This document shows, one piece after another, positions 25,374 through 32,996 of a stretch of 32,996 bases of DNA. The stretch lies in contig NZ_MSCO01000001.1 in the NCBI RefSeq assembly GCF_002954705.1, forward strand, positions 1,060,257 to 1,093,252. Reading direction: 5' to 3'. The notes under the pieces were generated by a model. It saw nothing but the letters and a program-made list of their open reading frames with translations, had not been told where the DNA came from and ran no database searches. Within the stretch, counting starts at the first letter, position 1, and the number at the start of each line of letters is the position of its first letter. The position numbers and the translations under genes are program-made. This DNA is from Aliivibrio sifiae. Its GTDB lineage: Bacteria; Pseudomonadota; Gammaproteobacteria; Enterobacterales; Vibrionaceae.

Positions 25374-25964
25374 TTAGAATTTGTAAGTTGCGCCAGCGTA
25401 AAATGTACCTATGGTCATAGCATAATCATCAAAATTATTTGCGGTGCCAGAATCAACAACAAACAAGTCACCTTCATAAGCAACACGCAAAGCAAGGCCA
25501 CCTAATGCTTTAGGTGTATATTCAACACCTGCCCCGTAGCGGAAAGAAGTCCCACTGTCGCTATCCGAAATGCCGTATGCTTTACCTGATTGTTTAATAG
25601 AACCTAGGCCAGCAACAGCAAATGGACGCCAGCCACTATCAAAGGAATAACCAACATTTGCAGCGAGTGAGATAGAAGAATGTTCAACTGTTCCATGTAG
25701 AAGAGAGTAGGGAGTTGTTACTTTTAAGTCTCCGTATTTAGAATATTGCATTTCTACTGCAACAATACGGTTGAATTGATAGCCACCAATTAATTTAAGG
25801 GTAGAGTCACCATCATCAACGTTAGCAGAACCAAAGCCCCCATCGTCATCAAAACTAGTAGTACCGAAACCACCCCCTAAGTAAACGCCAGACACATTGT
25901 TTGTTGCGGCATTTGCGTATGAACAAGCAGACAGTAATGCTAATAATAGTATCGATTTTTTCAT
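25374..25964 (-). CDS. Small outer-membrane beta-barrel protein
   Basis: A 196-residue protein resembling the OMP_b-brl/OmpA-like eight-strand barrels. The N-terminus MKKSILLLALLSACSYANA is a signal peptide. It contains LSAC, which fits a lipobox (Cys14), but also a standard A-N-A cleavage site at 19, so lipidation is uncertain. The mature part has alternating strands (VSGVYLGGGFGTTSF, STLKLIGGYQF, ISLAANVGYSF, TSFRYGAGVEY) and ends GTFYAGATYKF with a terminal Phe, the outer-membrane insertion signal. It is divergent from a ToxR-like regulator across 365 bases, as expected for a porin-like gene under such control, though this is only positional. Function unknown; adhesion or resistance roles are known for relatives. 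Confidence 0.84.
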   Translation of the reverse strand: MKKSILLLALLSACSYANAATNNVSGVYLGGGFGTTSFDDDGGFGSANVDDGDSTLKLIGGYQFNRIVAVEMQYSKYGDLKVTTPYSLLHGTVEHSSISLAANVGYSFDSGWRPFAVAGLGSIKQSGKAYGISDSDSGTSFRYGAGVEYTPKALGGLALRVAYEGDLFVVDSGTANNFDDYAMTIGTFYAGATYKF

Positions 25965-26329
25965 TGTTTGATTCCATCTAAATTGAGTATCTAAAGCTTA
26001 AGCAAATTATAAGAACACAAACAAAATAAACTAAATAAGTTCCACACTAACAGCAAACATTTGAATTTTGTTTGATGTGACGTTTCTTATAAAAATCTAA
26101 ATTTAACTGATAACCAAATATGTTGATTTATTTAACTTAATGTTTTAAAAGATAAATCTATGATTTAACCTCAAATTAAGAGTCTGTTATTGATTTGTTT
26201 TCTAATTGCGGTAGACTTCAAATGTTGATCAGTAAATGTTTAAATGTTTGTTTTTTCAAAGTGTTTTTAGTTTTGTTATTTAAATAATCAGAACGATTTA
26301 ATCGAATTATCACTAATCGTTAGGCCTAG
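25965..26329. other. AT-rich divergent intergenic region
   Basis: 365 bases without a gene between the barrel gene and the ToxR-like regulator, very AT-rich. It holds three direct copies of ATTTAAC at 26101-26107, 26130-26136 and 26163-26169, roughly three helical turns apart. These could be binding sites for a winged-helix regulator, but AT-rich DNA yields such repeats by chance. No clear promoter could be fixed. Confidence 0.4.
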
Positions 26330-27247
26330 ATGCAGAAAATCATAGTTGCAAATTTGGTGTTAGAGCCAGAAACAAGAACATTACGTAATACTACTGGTGA
26401 AGTCATTACTCTTAGACCTCTTCCTTATAGTGTATTTACCTTATTGCTAGAGCAAAAAGGTAACTGTTTAGACCGTGATTATTTATTTGATGTTTGTTGG
26501 GAAGGAGCGGTAGTTACAGACCAAGCCTTAACTAATGTAATTTCAAGTTTAAGACGTAACTTAGTCAAATTAAAAGCGGAAGGTATTGAGATAAAAACAG
26601 TGAGTAAGGTGGGTTACTTACTGTTTGTGGATGACACTTTCTCTATCGCTGATGATGTAATTGAACAAGAAGCAGATGAGATAACGGTTCAGGCTATATC
26701 TGATTACACGCCATTGACTTTACCTGCAGTTGAAAATAAATCGACACCAGCCATTGTCACTGAGGTCTCTGTCGCTATAGATCAAAAAGACGTGAAGGTT
26801 TCAAATGAATCGTGTTTTCGTCATTTTTGGTTAACGAAACCTTCACTAATTTCGGTATTATTATCATTATTTTTATTAGTATTGATTGTGTTTGTATATC
26901 AATATAAAGCGATTTCATCGGCGCCTCATTTTCTTGTGAAAGATAATTATCAACATTTTGAAATAAACAATACCGATATTTACTTTCTCAATAAGACACG
27001 AAAATCGGTGGGTATTAAGGCTATTCAACAAGAATTAAAAACATTAAACCCTGTAGAGTGCAATGCTGAAGTTTATATTCGAATATATGATTCAGCTTAT
27101 GACGATGATGTCATTTCCTTACGAGGGTATATTGCCGCTAAAAATAGTAACAGGAATGCAAATTATTCATTGAGTCAATTTTCATATACTGACTTACCTG
27201 TAATTATTGCTAAATCGTTTAACAGGGCCAAACTCATATGCGAATAG
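26330..27247 (+). CDS. ToxR-like transmembrane transcriptional regulator
   Basis: A 305-residue membrane-bound regulator. Residues 1-103 form an OmpR/PhoB-type winged helix: LRPLPYSVFTLLL, LFDVCWEGAVVTDQALTNVI, SSLRRNL and KTVSKVGYLL. A linker follows, then a single membrane helix (about 171-191, PSLISVLLSLFLLVLIVFVY). The periplasmic domain (192-305) contains just two Cys, C244 and C304, a spacing close to that of the redox pair in Vibrio cholerae ToxR. The next gene overlaps by 10 bases and encodes a small membrane-anchored partner, as in ToxRS, TcpPH and VtrAC. The ligand and regulon are unknown; the divergent barrel gene is the nearest candidate target. Confidence 0.88.
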   Translation: MQKIIVANLVLEPETRTLRNTTGEVITLRPLPYSVFTLLLEQKGNCLDRDYLFDVCWEGAVVTDQALTNVISSLRRNLVKLKAEGIEIKTVSKVGYLLFVDDTFSIADDVIEQEADEITVQAISDYTPLTLPAVENKSTPAIVTEVSVAIDQKDVKVSNESCFRHFWLTKPSLISVLLSLFLLVLIVFVYQYKAISSAPHFLVKDNYQHFEINNTDIYFLNKTRKSVGIKAIQQELKTLNPVECNAEVYIRIYDSAYDDDVISLRGYIAAKNSNRNANYSLSQFSYTDLPVIIAKSFNRAKLICE

Positions 27248-27717
27248 TTAACCTGATTTTGTTGTTATTACTAATGGGGATGATCTCTTACCATTGGTTA
27301 TTACAGGACTCAGAACTACAAGGCTCTCGTTGGACCTGTAATGAACTATCAACGAATTTTATATCTACGCCATATCAAAAGTACCAAGAAATTGGTGAGC
27401 GATATGTGCTTTATTTTGCGTCTTCTTCTAACTTGACTATTTTTCAAAAAGGAAAATTAGTCTTTAAAAATGGAGAACGCGAGAAGTATGAAGCCATAAT
27501 AGATGCCGATTACAAAGTAACAAAAGATAAGATCTCAGTGAAATACAGAAAGATTGATTGGCATCTTAAACCCCAAAATGCCCCCGTTTTTATTCAAGAC
27601 CTCGATTCATTAAAAGACTTTGAAATGGATTTAAATTTTATTATTAGTGATGAACAGCTGTATTTTCATAATCGTAAAAATCATGAAAATACCAATTTTG
27701 TTTGTTTTGCTTCTTAA
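27238..27717 (+). CDS. Membrane-anchored partner of the ToxR-like regulator
   Basis: A 159-residue protein with an uncleaved N-terminal anchor (MRIVNLILLLLLMGMISYHW, residues 1-20) and a periplasmic domain rich in beta strands. Two Cys lie near the ends of that domain (C34 in SRWTCNEL, C156 in NFVCFAS) and could form a disulfide closing a small barrel. The gene starts inside the end of the ToxR-like gene (10-base overlap, 27238-27247). By position and topology it matches the ToxS, TcpH and VtrC class of co-component proteins, which stabilise the regulator or bind bile acids. Sequence similarity to any one of these is not obvious to me, so the assignment rests on context and topology. Confidence 0.75.
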   Translation: MRIVNLILLLLLMGMISYHWLLQDSELQGSRWTCNELSTNFISTPYQKYQEIGERYVLYFASSSNLTIFQKGKLVFKNGEREKYEAIIDADYKVTKDKISVKYRKIDWHLKPQNAPVFIQDLDSLKDFEMDLNFIISDEQLYFHNRKNHENTNFVCFAS

Positions 27718-28048
27718 CCGATCGAAGTAGCGATACATTTTATTTGTTAGAGTGAATATTTACATTGAACAAAGCATATTAAAACGGCTAATTTAATAAA
27801 ATTGGTAAGTGAAATTGGATTAAAAAGTAGCGTAATTGTTGTCTATTTGTTTTGATAAATGACTTCTATAACAATGATTTATATAATTATTGTTTTATTT
27901 ACATAATTCTTAATGATGTGTGATCTTACGCTATTTATTAAGCGAATAACGCGATTATTATCCACTTGATTTTGGAGTTTAAATTACGTCCAATTAATGT
28001 CGTAATTTAAAAATTAATTATATAAAAGCTATCAGCAGGGAGATTGAT
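27718..28048. other. Gene-free region upstream of dcuB
   Basis: 331 AT-rich bases with no supportable gene. Its main feature is the perfect inverted repeat at 27978-28011. No convincing FNR, CRP or NarL site was found by eye, although related dcuB genes are usually anaerobically controlled. Confidence 0.5.
27978..28011. repeat. Perfect 11-bp inverted repeat upstream of dcuB
   Basis: TTTAAATTACG (27978-27988) and CGTAATTTAAA (28001-28011) are exact complements with a 12-base spacer. It ends 26 bases before the GGGAG Shine-Dalgarno (28038-28042). It could be an operator or a leader hairpin; no T-run follows. Confidence 0.78.
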
Positions 28049-29362
28049 ATGTTTTTAATTGAGTTTTTAATCGTTTTAGTTTGTATTTTAATTGGTGCTC
28101 GAATTGGCGGTATCGGTTTGGGTGTTATGGGTGGTATTGGCTTAGCAATACTGAGTTTTGTATTTGGTCTACAACCTACTAGCCCGCCAATCGACGTTAT
28201 GTTAATGATCATGGCGGTAGTAGCAGCAGCAGCAGCAATGCAAGCGGCTGGTGGTCTTGAGTATTTAATTAAGATTGCTTCAAATATTCTACGTAAAAAC
28301 CCACGCCACATTACCTTCATTGCTCCTTTAGTGACGTATATGTTTACTTTCTTAGCTGGTACAGGACATGTTGCATATTCTGTTCTTCCTGTTATTGCAG
28401 AAGTAAGCCGTCGTAGTGGGATCCGTCCTGAACGTCCACTGGGTATGGCTGTTATCGCATCACAATTTGCGATTGTTGCAAGTCCAATTGCTGCGGCTGT
28501 TGTTGCTTTGGTTGCTTTTTTAGAACCTCAAGGCATTACATTAGCAAACGTACTGATGATTACTATTCCAGGTACTTTCTTTGGTTTAGCGACTGCTTGC
28601 GTTATCGTAAATAAGATTGGTAAAGACTTAAAAGACGATCCTGAATACCAACGTCGTATGGAAGACCCTAAGTTCCGCAGAGAAATGGAACAAGAAGTTA
28701 AAGTTGAAGAGATTGAGATTAAACCAGGCGCTAAAAAAGCGGTGGGTCTGTTCTTATTCGGTGCAATTGTGGTGGTAGTTATGGGGGCATTCCCATCATT
28801 ACGTCCTAACTTCAACGGTTCACCAATGGGTATGGCGCACACGATTGAGATCGTAATGTTAGCAATGGCGGCATTCATTATCTTACTATGTAAGCCTGAT
28901 GGAAACGAGATCACTCAAGGTTCTGTATTCCATGCCGGTATGCGTGCAATCGTTGCTATCTTTGGTATTGCATGGCTAGGCGATACATTTATCGCAGGTC
29001 ACGGGGCAATGGTTAAAGAGGCGGTTTCAGGTTTAGTTGAAGTTGCGCCTTGGACATTTGCTTTTGCACTCTTTGGTTTATCTGTCATGGTGAACAGTCA
29101 AGGTGCAACAACAGCAGTACTAGTGCCTGTTGGTATTACGTTAGGTCTTCCACCTGAAGTAATTATCGCGACATTTGTTGCGGTTAATGGTTACTTCTTT
29201 ATCCCTAACTACGGCCCAATTATCGCATCGATTGATTTTGACCGCACAGGTACAACTAAGATTGGTAAATACATATTTAACCACAGCTTTATGATCCCAG
29301 GTCTATTAAGCATGGTATTTAGTATTATCTTCGGTTTCATTTTTGCAGGTATGGTTTTATAA
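28049..29362 (+). CDS. dcuB: Anaerobic C4-dicarboxylate transporter, DcuB-like
   Basis: A 437-residue inner-membrane antiporter of the DcuA/DcuB family, exchanging fumarate, malate or aspartate for succinate in anaerobic growth. It aligns along its length with E. coli DcuB (446): [20 protein letters not shown] (about 15-34), [40 protein letters not shown], and near the end [20 protein letters not shown]. The central loop [20 protein letters not shown] (about 203-222) is a hydrophilic connector between the two halves. The match is closer to DcuB than to DcuA, for example GTGHV and the QPxxPPxDVM segment. It starts at ATG 28049 after AGGGAG. It is monocistronic with a strong terminator. No sensor kinase DcuS lies nearby. 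Confidence 0.92.
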   Translation: MFLIEFLIVLVCILIGARIGGIGLGVMGGIGLAILSFVFGLQPTSPPIDVMLMIMAVVAAAAAMQAAGGLEYLIKIASNILRKNPRHITFIAPLVTYMFTFLAGTGHVAYSVLPVIAEVSRRSGIRPERPLGMAVIASQFAIVASPIAAAVVALVAFLEPQGITLANVLMITIPGTFFGLATACVIVNKIGKDLKDDPEYQRRMEDPKFRREMEQEVKVEEIEIKPGAKKAVGLFLFGAIVVVVMGAFPSLRPNFNGSPMGMAHTIEIVMLAMAAFIILLCKPDGNEITQGSVFHAGMRAIVAIFGIAWLGDTFIAGHGAMVKEAVSGLVEVAPWTFAFALFGLSVMVNSQGATTAVLVPVGITLGLPPEVIIATFVAVNGYFFIPNYGPIIASIDFDRTGTTKIGKYIFNHSFMIPGLLSMVFSIIFGFIFAGMVL

Positions 29363-29404
29363 CTAGTGTGTAAATTATGATGTGAATGAGTATCTAATAA
29401 AAGA

Positions 29405-29437
29405 AAAGCGATCAGTAAATACTGGTCGTTTTTTTTA
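29405..29437 (+). terminator. Terminator after dcuB
   Basis: CGATCAGT (29409-29416) pairs with ACTGGTCG (29421-29428) with one G-U and a 4-base loop, followed by nine T. Confidence 0.9.
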
Positions 29438-29536
29438 TTAATAATGTTTTAGTTAATGTAGATAACTGGAATATAGTCAAAAGCTTAACTAACCTTAGAT
29501 GAAAGGATGGATAACAAAAATAGACAAGGAGTCTGG

Positions 29537-31306
29537 ATGATTAATGCATATAAACGTTTTCAGCGATATATTTCTCCTTTTATTTTTGTCTTACTCTTTT
29601 GTATAAATATTTCCCTTTGGATTCGCGGATTACCCTCTAATCCGATAGTAAATTCATTGTCTATACTTTTCATTTCAATGTTGTGGCCATTATTCTTTTT
29701 TACTCAAAAATCGGTAGTAGTAAAAAGGGTAGTCATTTTTCATTTATTAATATTTACGGTTGGACTCTATTCGTATCAACGTTTTTTTGATGCAGAAACT
29801 GAATTAACAACCTTTACAGTACTTTCATGTTTTTGGCTCATTACGTTAATTAGCCTACTTGAACTAAAAAAAGTAGAGAGAACAAAGGTTATTCGATGGG
29901 GATTCTATGTTCTAGTAGGGGCTTTTTGGTTAGTGACTTTTGGTTTGTTTTTTACTTATAAAACTTATGGGGATCTTGATAAAGGCTTTATTTTTGCTCT
30001 TATGCAAACGAACCCAAATGAGTCATTAGAATATTTTTTAGATGTTCTCTGGAATTGGCAGTTAATAGGTTATGTCTCATTGTTTATTGGCGGGTTCTTT
30101 TTTTATTTGAAAGTGGCATCTAGGTCGTACCGTTCATCACAGATTCCCTATGTTCTTCTTGTTATTTCTTTTCTATTTTTAGGCATTTCATCTCAAAATG
30201 AATCATCGTTTGGAGGTGTGAAGCGTGCGTATGGCTACGTAAAAGAGTATCAGTATGAATTAAGCCAACTCCAAAAGGTTATCTCAGAACGGCAATTGCT
30301 TAATCACCAATATTCTGCAGTGGCAACCTCAGAAGGGAAGTTGCATATTATGGTGATTGGGGAGTCTTTAGCTAAATCTCATTTATCCAGTTACGGCTAT
30401 CATGTCAGGACAACGCCGTGGATCGATGCGAGTGATAAAATTCTATTTACCAATGCTTACTCTAATCATACGCACACGATGGAATCTTTGTCTCTCGCCT
30501 TAACTCAAAGTAATCAATATAACGACCTTCCGTATTATGAGAGCGTATCCTTAATATCATTGCTTAATCAGGCTAAGTTTCAAACTGCATGGCTTAGCAA
30601 TCAAGTATCCGCAAGTGAGTGGGACAATTTAGTATCGGCCTTAGCTTATGAAAGCTCTTATGTTCGCTTTATTAATAATAACGTTGGGAAATCGGATAGG
30701 ACTAATAAGTTGGATAAAGCCTTAATTGGTGAGTTATCTCAGTATCTTGCAACGATAGATAAGACAAAAAACCATTTTATAGTTTTACACATGATGGGGA
30801 GTCATATTAGCTATTGTGACCGAGTGAAAGGCGAGAATATTGAGTTACCAGAGAACGACTTTTATATGACTTCAGATAAAGATTTACGTTGTTATGACCA
30901 GACAGTAAAAAGTACAGATAACTTCTTAAATAAAATTTTTAATTTAGTTAAAGAAGAAAAGGGCTTTGCAAGCTTGACCTATTTTTCTGATCACGGTGAG
31001 GATGTGATTAATGGACTAGGGCACGATGCAAAACAATTTACAGAGGCAATGAGTGAAATTCCTTTTTTAATTTGGACCGGAAAAGGGGTAAACAATAAAA
31101 TACGTGAGCAGTTAATGAGGAATAGGCATAAAATATTTACTAATGACCTAATATTCGACACGATGATTGGGCTTATTGGTATTGAAAATAATGTGTATCA
31201 ACCTGAGTTTGATGTGAGCTCAGAGCAGTATTATTTACCGAAAGAGATAGCGGCAACATTGCATAATAAAGTGCTTATTTCTCGGTTGCCGGGTCAAAAG
31301 AAATAA
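29537..31306 (+). CDS. CptA/EptC-like phosphoethanolamine transferase
   Basis: A 589-residue inner-membrane enzyme of the sulfatase fold that transfers phosphoethanolamine to lipopolysaccharide or another glycan at the periplasmic face. ATG 29537 is chosen over ATG 29507 because AAGGAG (29526-29531) lies five bases before it. About five membrane helices precede the catalytic domain (from about residue 268). Motifs: VIGESLAKSHLSSYGYHVRT (metal-binding Glu in GES), HTHTMESLSLALT (nucleophile Thr at about residue 314, aligning with the TIEILQQALT segment of E. coli EptC), HMMGSHISYCD and YFSDHGED. EptC modifies LPS core heptose; the acceptor here is unknown. It stands alone. Confidence 0.85.
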   Translation: MINAYKRFQRYISPFIFVLLFCINISLWIRGLPSNPIVNSLSILFISMLWPLFFFTQKSVVVKRVVIFHLLIFTVGLYSYQRFFDAETELTTFTVLSCFWLITLISLLELKKVERTKVIRWGFYVLVGAFWLVTFGLFFTYKTYGDLDKGFIFALMQTNPNESLEYFLDVLWNWQLIGYVSLFIGGFFFYLKVASRSYRSSQIPYVLLVISFLFLGISSQNESSFGGVKRAYGYVKEYQYELSQLQKVISERQLLNHQYSAVATSEGKLHIMVIGESLAKSHLSSYGYHVRTTPWIDASDKILFTNAYSNHTHTMESLSLALTQSNQYNDLPYYESVSLISLLNQAKFQTAWLSNQVSASEWDNLVSALAYESSYVRFINNNVGKSDRTNKLDKALIGELSQYLATIDKTKNHFIVLHMMGSHISYCDRVKGENIELPENDFYMTSDKDLRCYDQTVKSTDNFLNKIFNLVKEEKGFASLTYFSDHGEDVINGLGHDAKQFTEAMSEIPFLIWTGKGVNNKIREQLMRNRHKIFTNDLIFDTMIGLIGIENNVYQPEFDVSSEQYYLPKEIAATLHNKVLISRLPGQKK

Positions 31307-31308
31307 CG

Positions 31309-31338
31309 GAGGTAAGTCTACCTCTATCTTCTATAGAG
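31309..31338 (+). terminator. Weak terminator candidate after the transferase gene
   Basis: GAGGTA (31309-31314) pairs with TACCTC (31319-31324); an overlapping alternative is CTCTAT (31322-31327) with ATAGAG (31333-31338). Neither is followed by a strong T-run. Confidence 0.35.
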
Positions 31339-31548
31339 ATAAAAATACCTGTAAATAGCAGTGAATACCACAACCACAGCTACCTTGATTTATTTATTAG
31401 TATTGTTACCAATTCAACTTTGTGGAGACAGCCGTTTCTCATTTGACATTTTTAACACTTATATCACATTTCGGGATCTAAGCAGTTGGACTTTTTTGTC
31501 ATGACGAGTACGGTATTATTGCTTGAAAATTAATCTATTATAAACGGG

Positions 31549-31575
31549 TTTATCTAGGGCTAATATCTAGATAAA
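31549..31575. repeat. Inverted repeat upstream of the TAXI binding protein gene
   Basis: TTTATCTAG (31549-31557) and CTAGATAAA (31567-31575) are exact complements with a 9-base spacer, ending 11 bases before the AAGGAG Shine-Dalgarno. It is either an operator or a hairpin that could influence access to the ribosome site. Confidence 0.65.
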
Positions 31576-31598
31576 GCCTAATAATCAAGGAGATGATT

Positions 31599-32525
31599 GT
31601 GCTTAAACGTAATTTACTATTAGCTTTATTGTTTATATTACCATCAGCGGTAAATGCTGAAAATTACTCAATTGGTACTGGTGGACAAAGTGGGATTTAT
31701 TACCCATTTGGTGGAGCGTTAGCAAAAGTATGGTCAGAATATGTGTCAGATGTAAATGCCAAAGCGGAAGTAACTGCAGCTTCAGTAGAGAACACAATTA
31801 AAGTGGTTCGTGGTGATATGATCGCAGGTATTGCTATGGGGAATGTGGTACTTGATGCCTATAATGGGGAAGGTAAATTTCCGAAAAAAATGCCAGTAAA
31901 TACACTTTTTGCACTGTACCCAAACCTAGTGCATACCTTAACTCTTGAAAAATCAGGCATTACGTCATTATCGCAACTAAAAGGCAAACGAGTCTCTTTA
32001 GGCGCACCAGCCAGTGGTACTGCAGTAACGTCTGCTGCCTTGCTTGAATCATTAGGTATTGATGTAAAAAAAGACATTGATGCGGTGTACTTAAACTATT
32101 CTGAAACCACGAACGCATTGGCTAATGGTCAAATTGATGCAGGCTTTATTGTTGGTGGACAAGGAGTAGGGGCGGTTACACAAATCGCGCTAACACATAA
32201 AATTAAAGTGCTTTCAATTACACCAGAAGAAAGTGCAATGTTTATGAAAAAATACCCAGCATACAGCAGTTATGATATTCCTGCGGACGTATACAACAAC
32301 GTTGGTGAAGTATCGACATTAAGCGTTTGGAACGTATTAGTGGTAAATGCAAAAATGAGCGATGACATGGCGTATAACTTAACGAAAGCCGCGTATGAAA
32401 ATATGGGTGATATTCGTAAAGTAGTAAAAATGGCTGAGATGACAACACCAAAAAATGCAGACCGCCTGCAAGGTGTTCCTCTTCATCCTGGTGCTCAAAA
32501 ATATCTTGATTCAATAATGAAATAA
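31599..32525 (+). CDS. TAXI-family TRAP transporter solute-binding protein
   Basis: 308 residues from GTG 31599. An ATG at 31593 directly abuts the Shine-Dalgarno AAGGAG (31587-31592) and so is unlikely to be used; GTG lies six bases downstream. The signal peptide MLKRNLLLALLFILPSAVNA directs it to the periplasm. The mature protein begins SIGTGGQSGIYYPFGGAL, the hallmark of the TAXI (TRAP-associated extracytoplasmic immunogenic) family, and continues with KGKRVSLGAPASGTAVTSAA and GQIDAGFIVGG. Relatives bind glutamate, glutamine, alpha-ketoglutarate or other carboxylates; the ligand here is unknown. The fused TRAP permease follows 83 bases later. Confidence 0.93.
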   Translation: MLKRNLLLALLFILPSAVNAENYSIGTGGQSGIYYPFGGALAKVWSEYVSDVNAKAEVTAASVENTIKVVRGDMIAGIAMGNVVLDAYNGEGKFPKKMPVNTLFALYPNLVHTLTLEKSGITSLSQLKGKRVSLGAPASGTAVTSAALLESLGIDVKKDIDAVYLNYSETTNALANGQIDAGFIVGGQGVGAVTQIALTHKIKVLSITPEESAMFMKKYPAYSSYDIPADVYNNVGEVSTLSVWNVLVVNAKMSDDMAYNLTKAAYENMGDIRKVVKMAEMTTPKNADRLQGVPLHPGAQKYLDSIMK

Positions 32526-32550
32526 TAAGTACCAAATACACGTAAAACGA

Positions 32551-32580
32551 AAGGGTAAGTGTCTCGCTTACCTTTTCTTC
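32551..32580 (+). terminator. Intercistronic hairpin between TAXI protein and permease
   Basis: AAAGGGTAAGTG (32551-32562) pairs with CGCTTACCTTTT (32566-32577), 12 bp with two G-U pairs and a 3-base loop, overlapping and followed by the T-rich TTTTCTTCTTTTCTG. It would reduce readthrough and give more binding protein than permease. Confidence 0.68.
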
Positions 32581-32608
32581 TTTTCTGACTTTATCCAAAG
32601 GCATTAAT

Positions 32609-32996
32609 ATGGATATTATGACCGATAAAAACCAACCTGATGTAGAGCATTTACCTCACGGAAGAACAGTAAATCTATTTGGGTATCTTATTTTAGGTAT
32701 TGCTGTTACGTTGTCTGTTTTTCAAATTTGGCAGGGAGTAAGTTCGACTATCTCGGCAACGTATTTTCGACCAATTCACCTATGTTGGGCACTTATTCTT
32801 ATCTTTTTACATTACCCATTAATTACAAATCGAAAGAGTTCATTTTATCTTGCTGGACGAGTCATTGATCTCGCGTTATGTGGTTTGATTGTTTTTGCTG
32901 CTTATCGCATATCGATATTTGATTATAACGACATAAATCATCTATTTTATGGCTTACAGTTACCCGATATGATCGCAGGTTGCTCATTACTTTTAC
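32609..32996 (+). CDS. TRAP transporter fused permease, 5' part
   Basis: Partial gene that continues past the right edge; 129 codons are present. ATG 32609 has AAAGG about seven bases upstream. The translation begins MDIMTDKNQPDVEHLPHGRT, a hydrophilic cytosolic stretch, then shows membrane helices FGYLILGIAVTLSVFQIW and RPIHLCWALILIFLHYPLI, followed by RVIDLALCGLIVFAAYRISI. The H-L-x-x-A-L-x-x-x-F-L-x-Y-P pattern is typical of the large TAXI-TRAP permeases in which the small and large membrane subunits are fused. Together with the preceding binding protein it forms a secondary, sodium-driven uptake system. Confidence 0.85.
   Translation, partial: MDIMTDKNQPDVEHLPHGRTVNLFGYLILGIAVTLSVFQIWQGVSSTISATYFRPIHLCWALILIFLHYPLITNRKSSFYLAGRVIDLALCGLIVFAAYRISIFDYNDINHLFYGLQLPDMIAGCSLLL

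Noticed and set aside
27840-27975. FNR or CRP sites upstream of dcuB (for example TTGAT near 27855 and TGTGATC near 27918)
   Set aside because: Only half-sites match; the second halves are not complementary, so no reliable site can be called.
28018-28320. 100-codon minus-strand frame rich in Ile and Pro opposite the dcuB start
   Set aside because: Its composition mirrors the dcuB membrane helices read backwards; there is no separate evidence for a gene.
31443-31471. TTGACA at 31443 as the -35 of a promoter for the TAXI gene
   Set aside because: No acceptable -10 hexamer occurs at 16-18 bases spacing.
1-32996. Mobile elements, CRISPR arrays, tRNA or rRNA genes
   Set aside because: No transposase or integrase frame, no regularly spaced repeats and no recognisable tRNA or rRNA sequence was seen on either strand; a computed scan (tRNAscan, CRISPR finder) would settle it.

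Overview
The window looks like accessory or second-chromosome DNA of a marine gamma-proteobacterium of the Vibrionaceae, most likely Aliivibrio (A. fischeri group). This is inferred from the low G+C, the gene content (a DUF2860-type porin, a ToxR-like regulator with an overlapping small partner gene, a TAXI-TRAP transporter, a second purA) and protein sequences I recognise as Vibrio-like. No 16S gene or other marker is present to prove it. Genes are densely packed on both strands. I see no insertion sequence, phage gene, tRNA, rRNA or CRISPR array.

Layout. 1-4.6 kb: a LysE/RhtB exporter, the two-gene branched-chain amino acid exporter azlCD, a fumarylacetoacetate-hydrolase-family enzyme divergent from an AraC-type regulator, and an acetyltransferase. 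4.7-7.1 kb: a divergent pair of a purA paralogue and a LysR regulator. 7.2-10.8 kb: glutamate decarboxylase followed by an AspT/AAE-family antiporter, a likely acid-resistance or GABA-producing pair. 10.8-13.2 kb: a small basic protein and a two-domain lipase that fuses a patatin domain to an alpha/beta hydrolase. 13.2-18.4 kb: an outer-membrane protein, a Gfo/Idh/MocA oxidoreductase with an SgrR-like regulator, and a coupled LysE exporter and AraC regulator. 18.5-20.6 kb: a periplasmic subclass B1-type metallo-beta-lactamase homologue, a DUF1993 protein and a DUF2127 membrane protein. 20.6-22.3 kb: the branched-chain amino acid importer brnQ, preceded by a promoter, a 36-residue leader peptide ending in a run of Ile/Val/Leu codons, and alternative RNA hairpins. 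22.3-27.7 kb: a large secreted metallopeptidase-like protein with a probable C-terminal barrel, a small outer-membrane barrel, and a divergent ToxR-like regulator with its overlapping partner. 28.0-33.0 kb: a DcuB-type C4-dicarboxylate transporter, a CptA/EptC-like phosphoethanolamine transferase, and a TAXI-TRAP binding protein followed by a permease that runs off the right edge.

Themes. Much of the window concerns amino acid and organic acid traffic (two LysE exporters, AzlCD, BrnQ, GadB with its antiporter, DcuB, TAXI-TRAP) and the cell envelope (two lipase domains, a lipid A or core modifying enzyme, two barrels, a surface peptidase). The least expected element is the unannotated leader peptide and attenuator-like region in front of brnQ at 20665-20835. 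It would tie uptake of branched-chain amino acids to the supply of charged Ile/Val/Leu tRNA. Several start codons were moved inward from the longest open frame because a Shine-Dalgarno sequence and family alignment favour the inner start; each case is stated in its entry.
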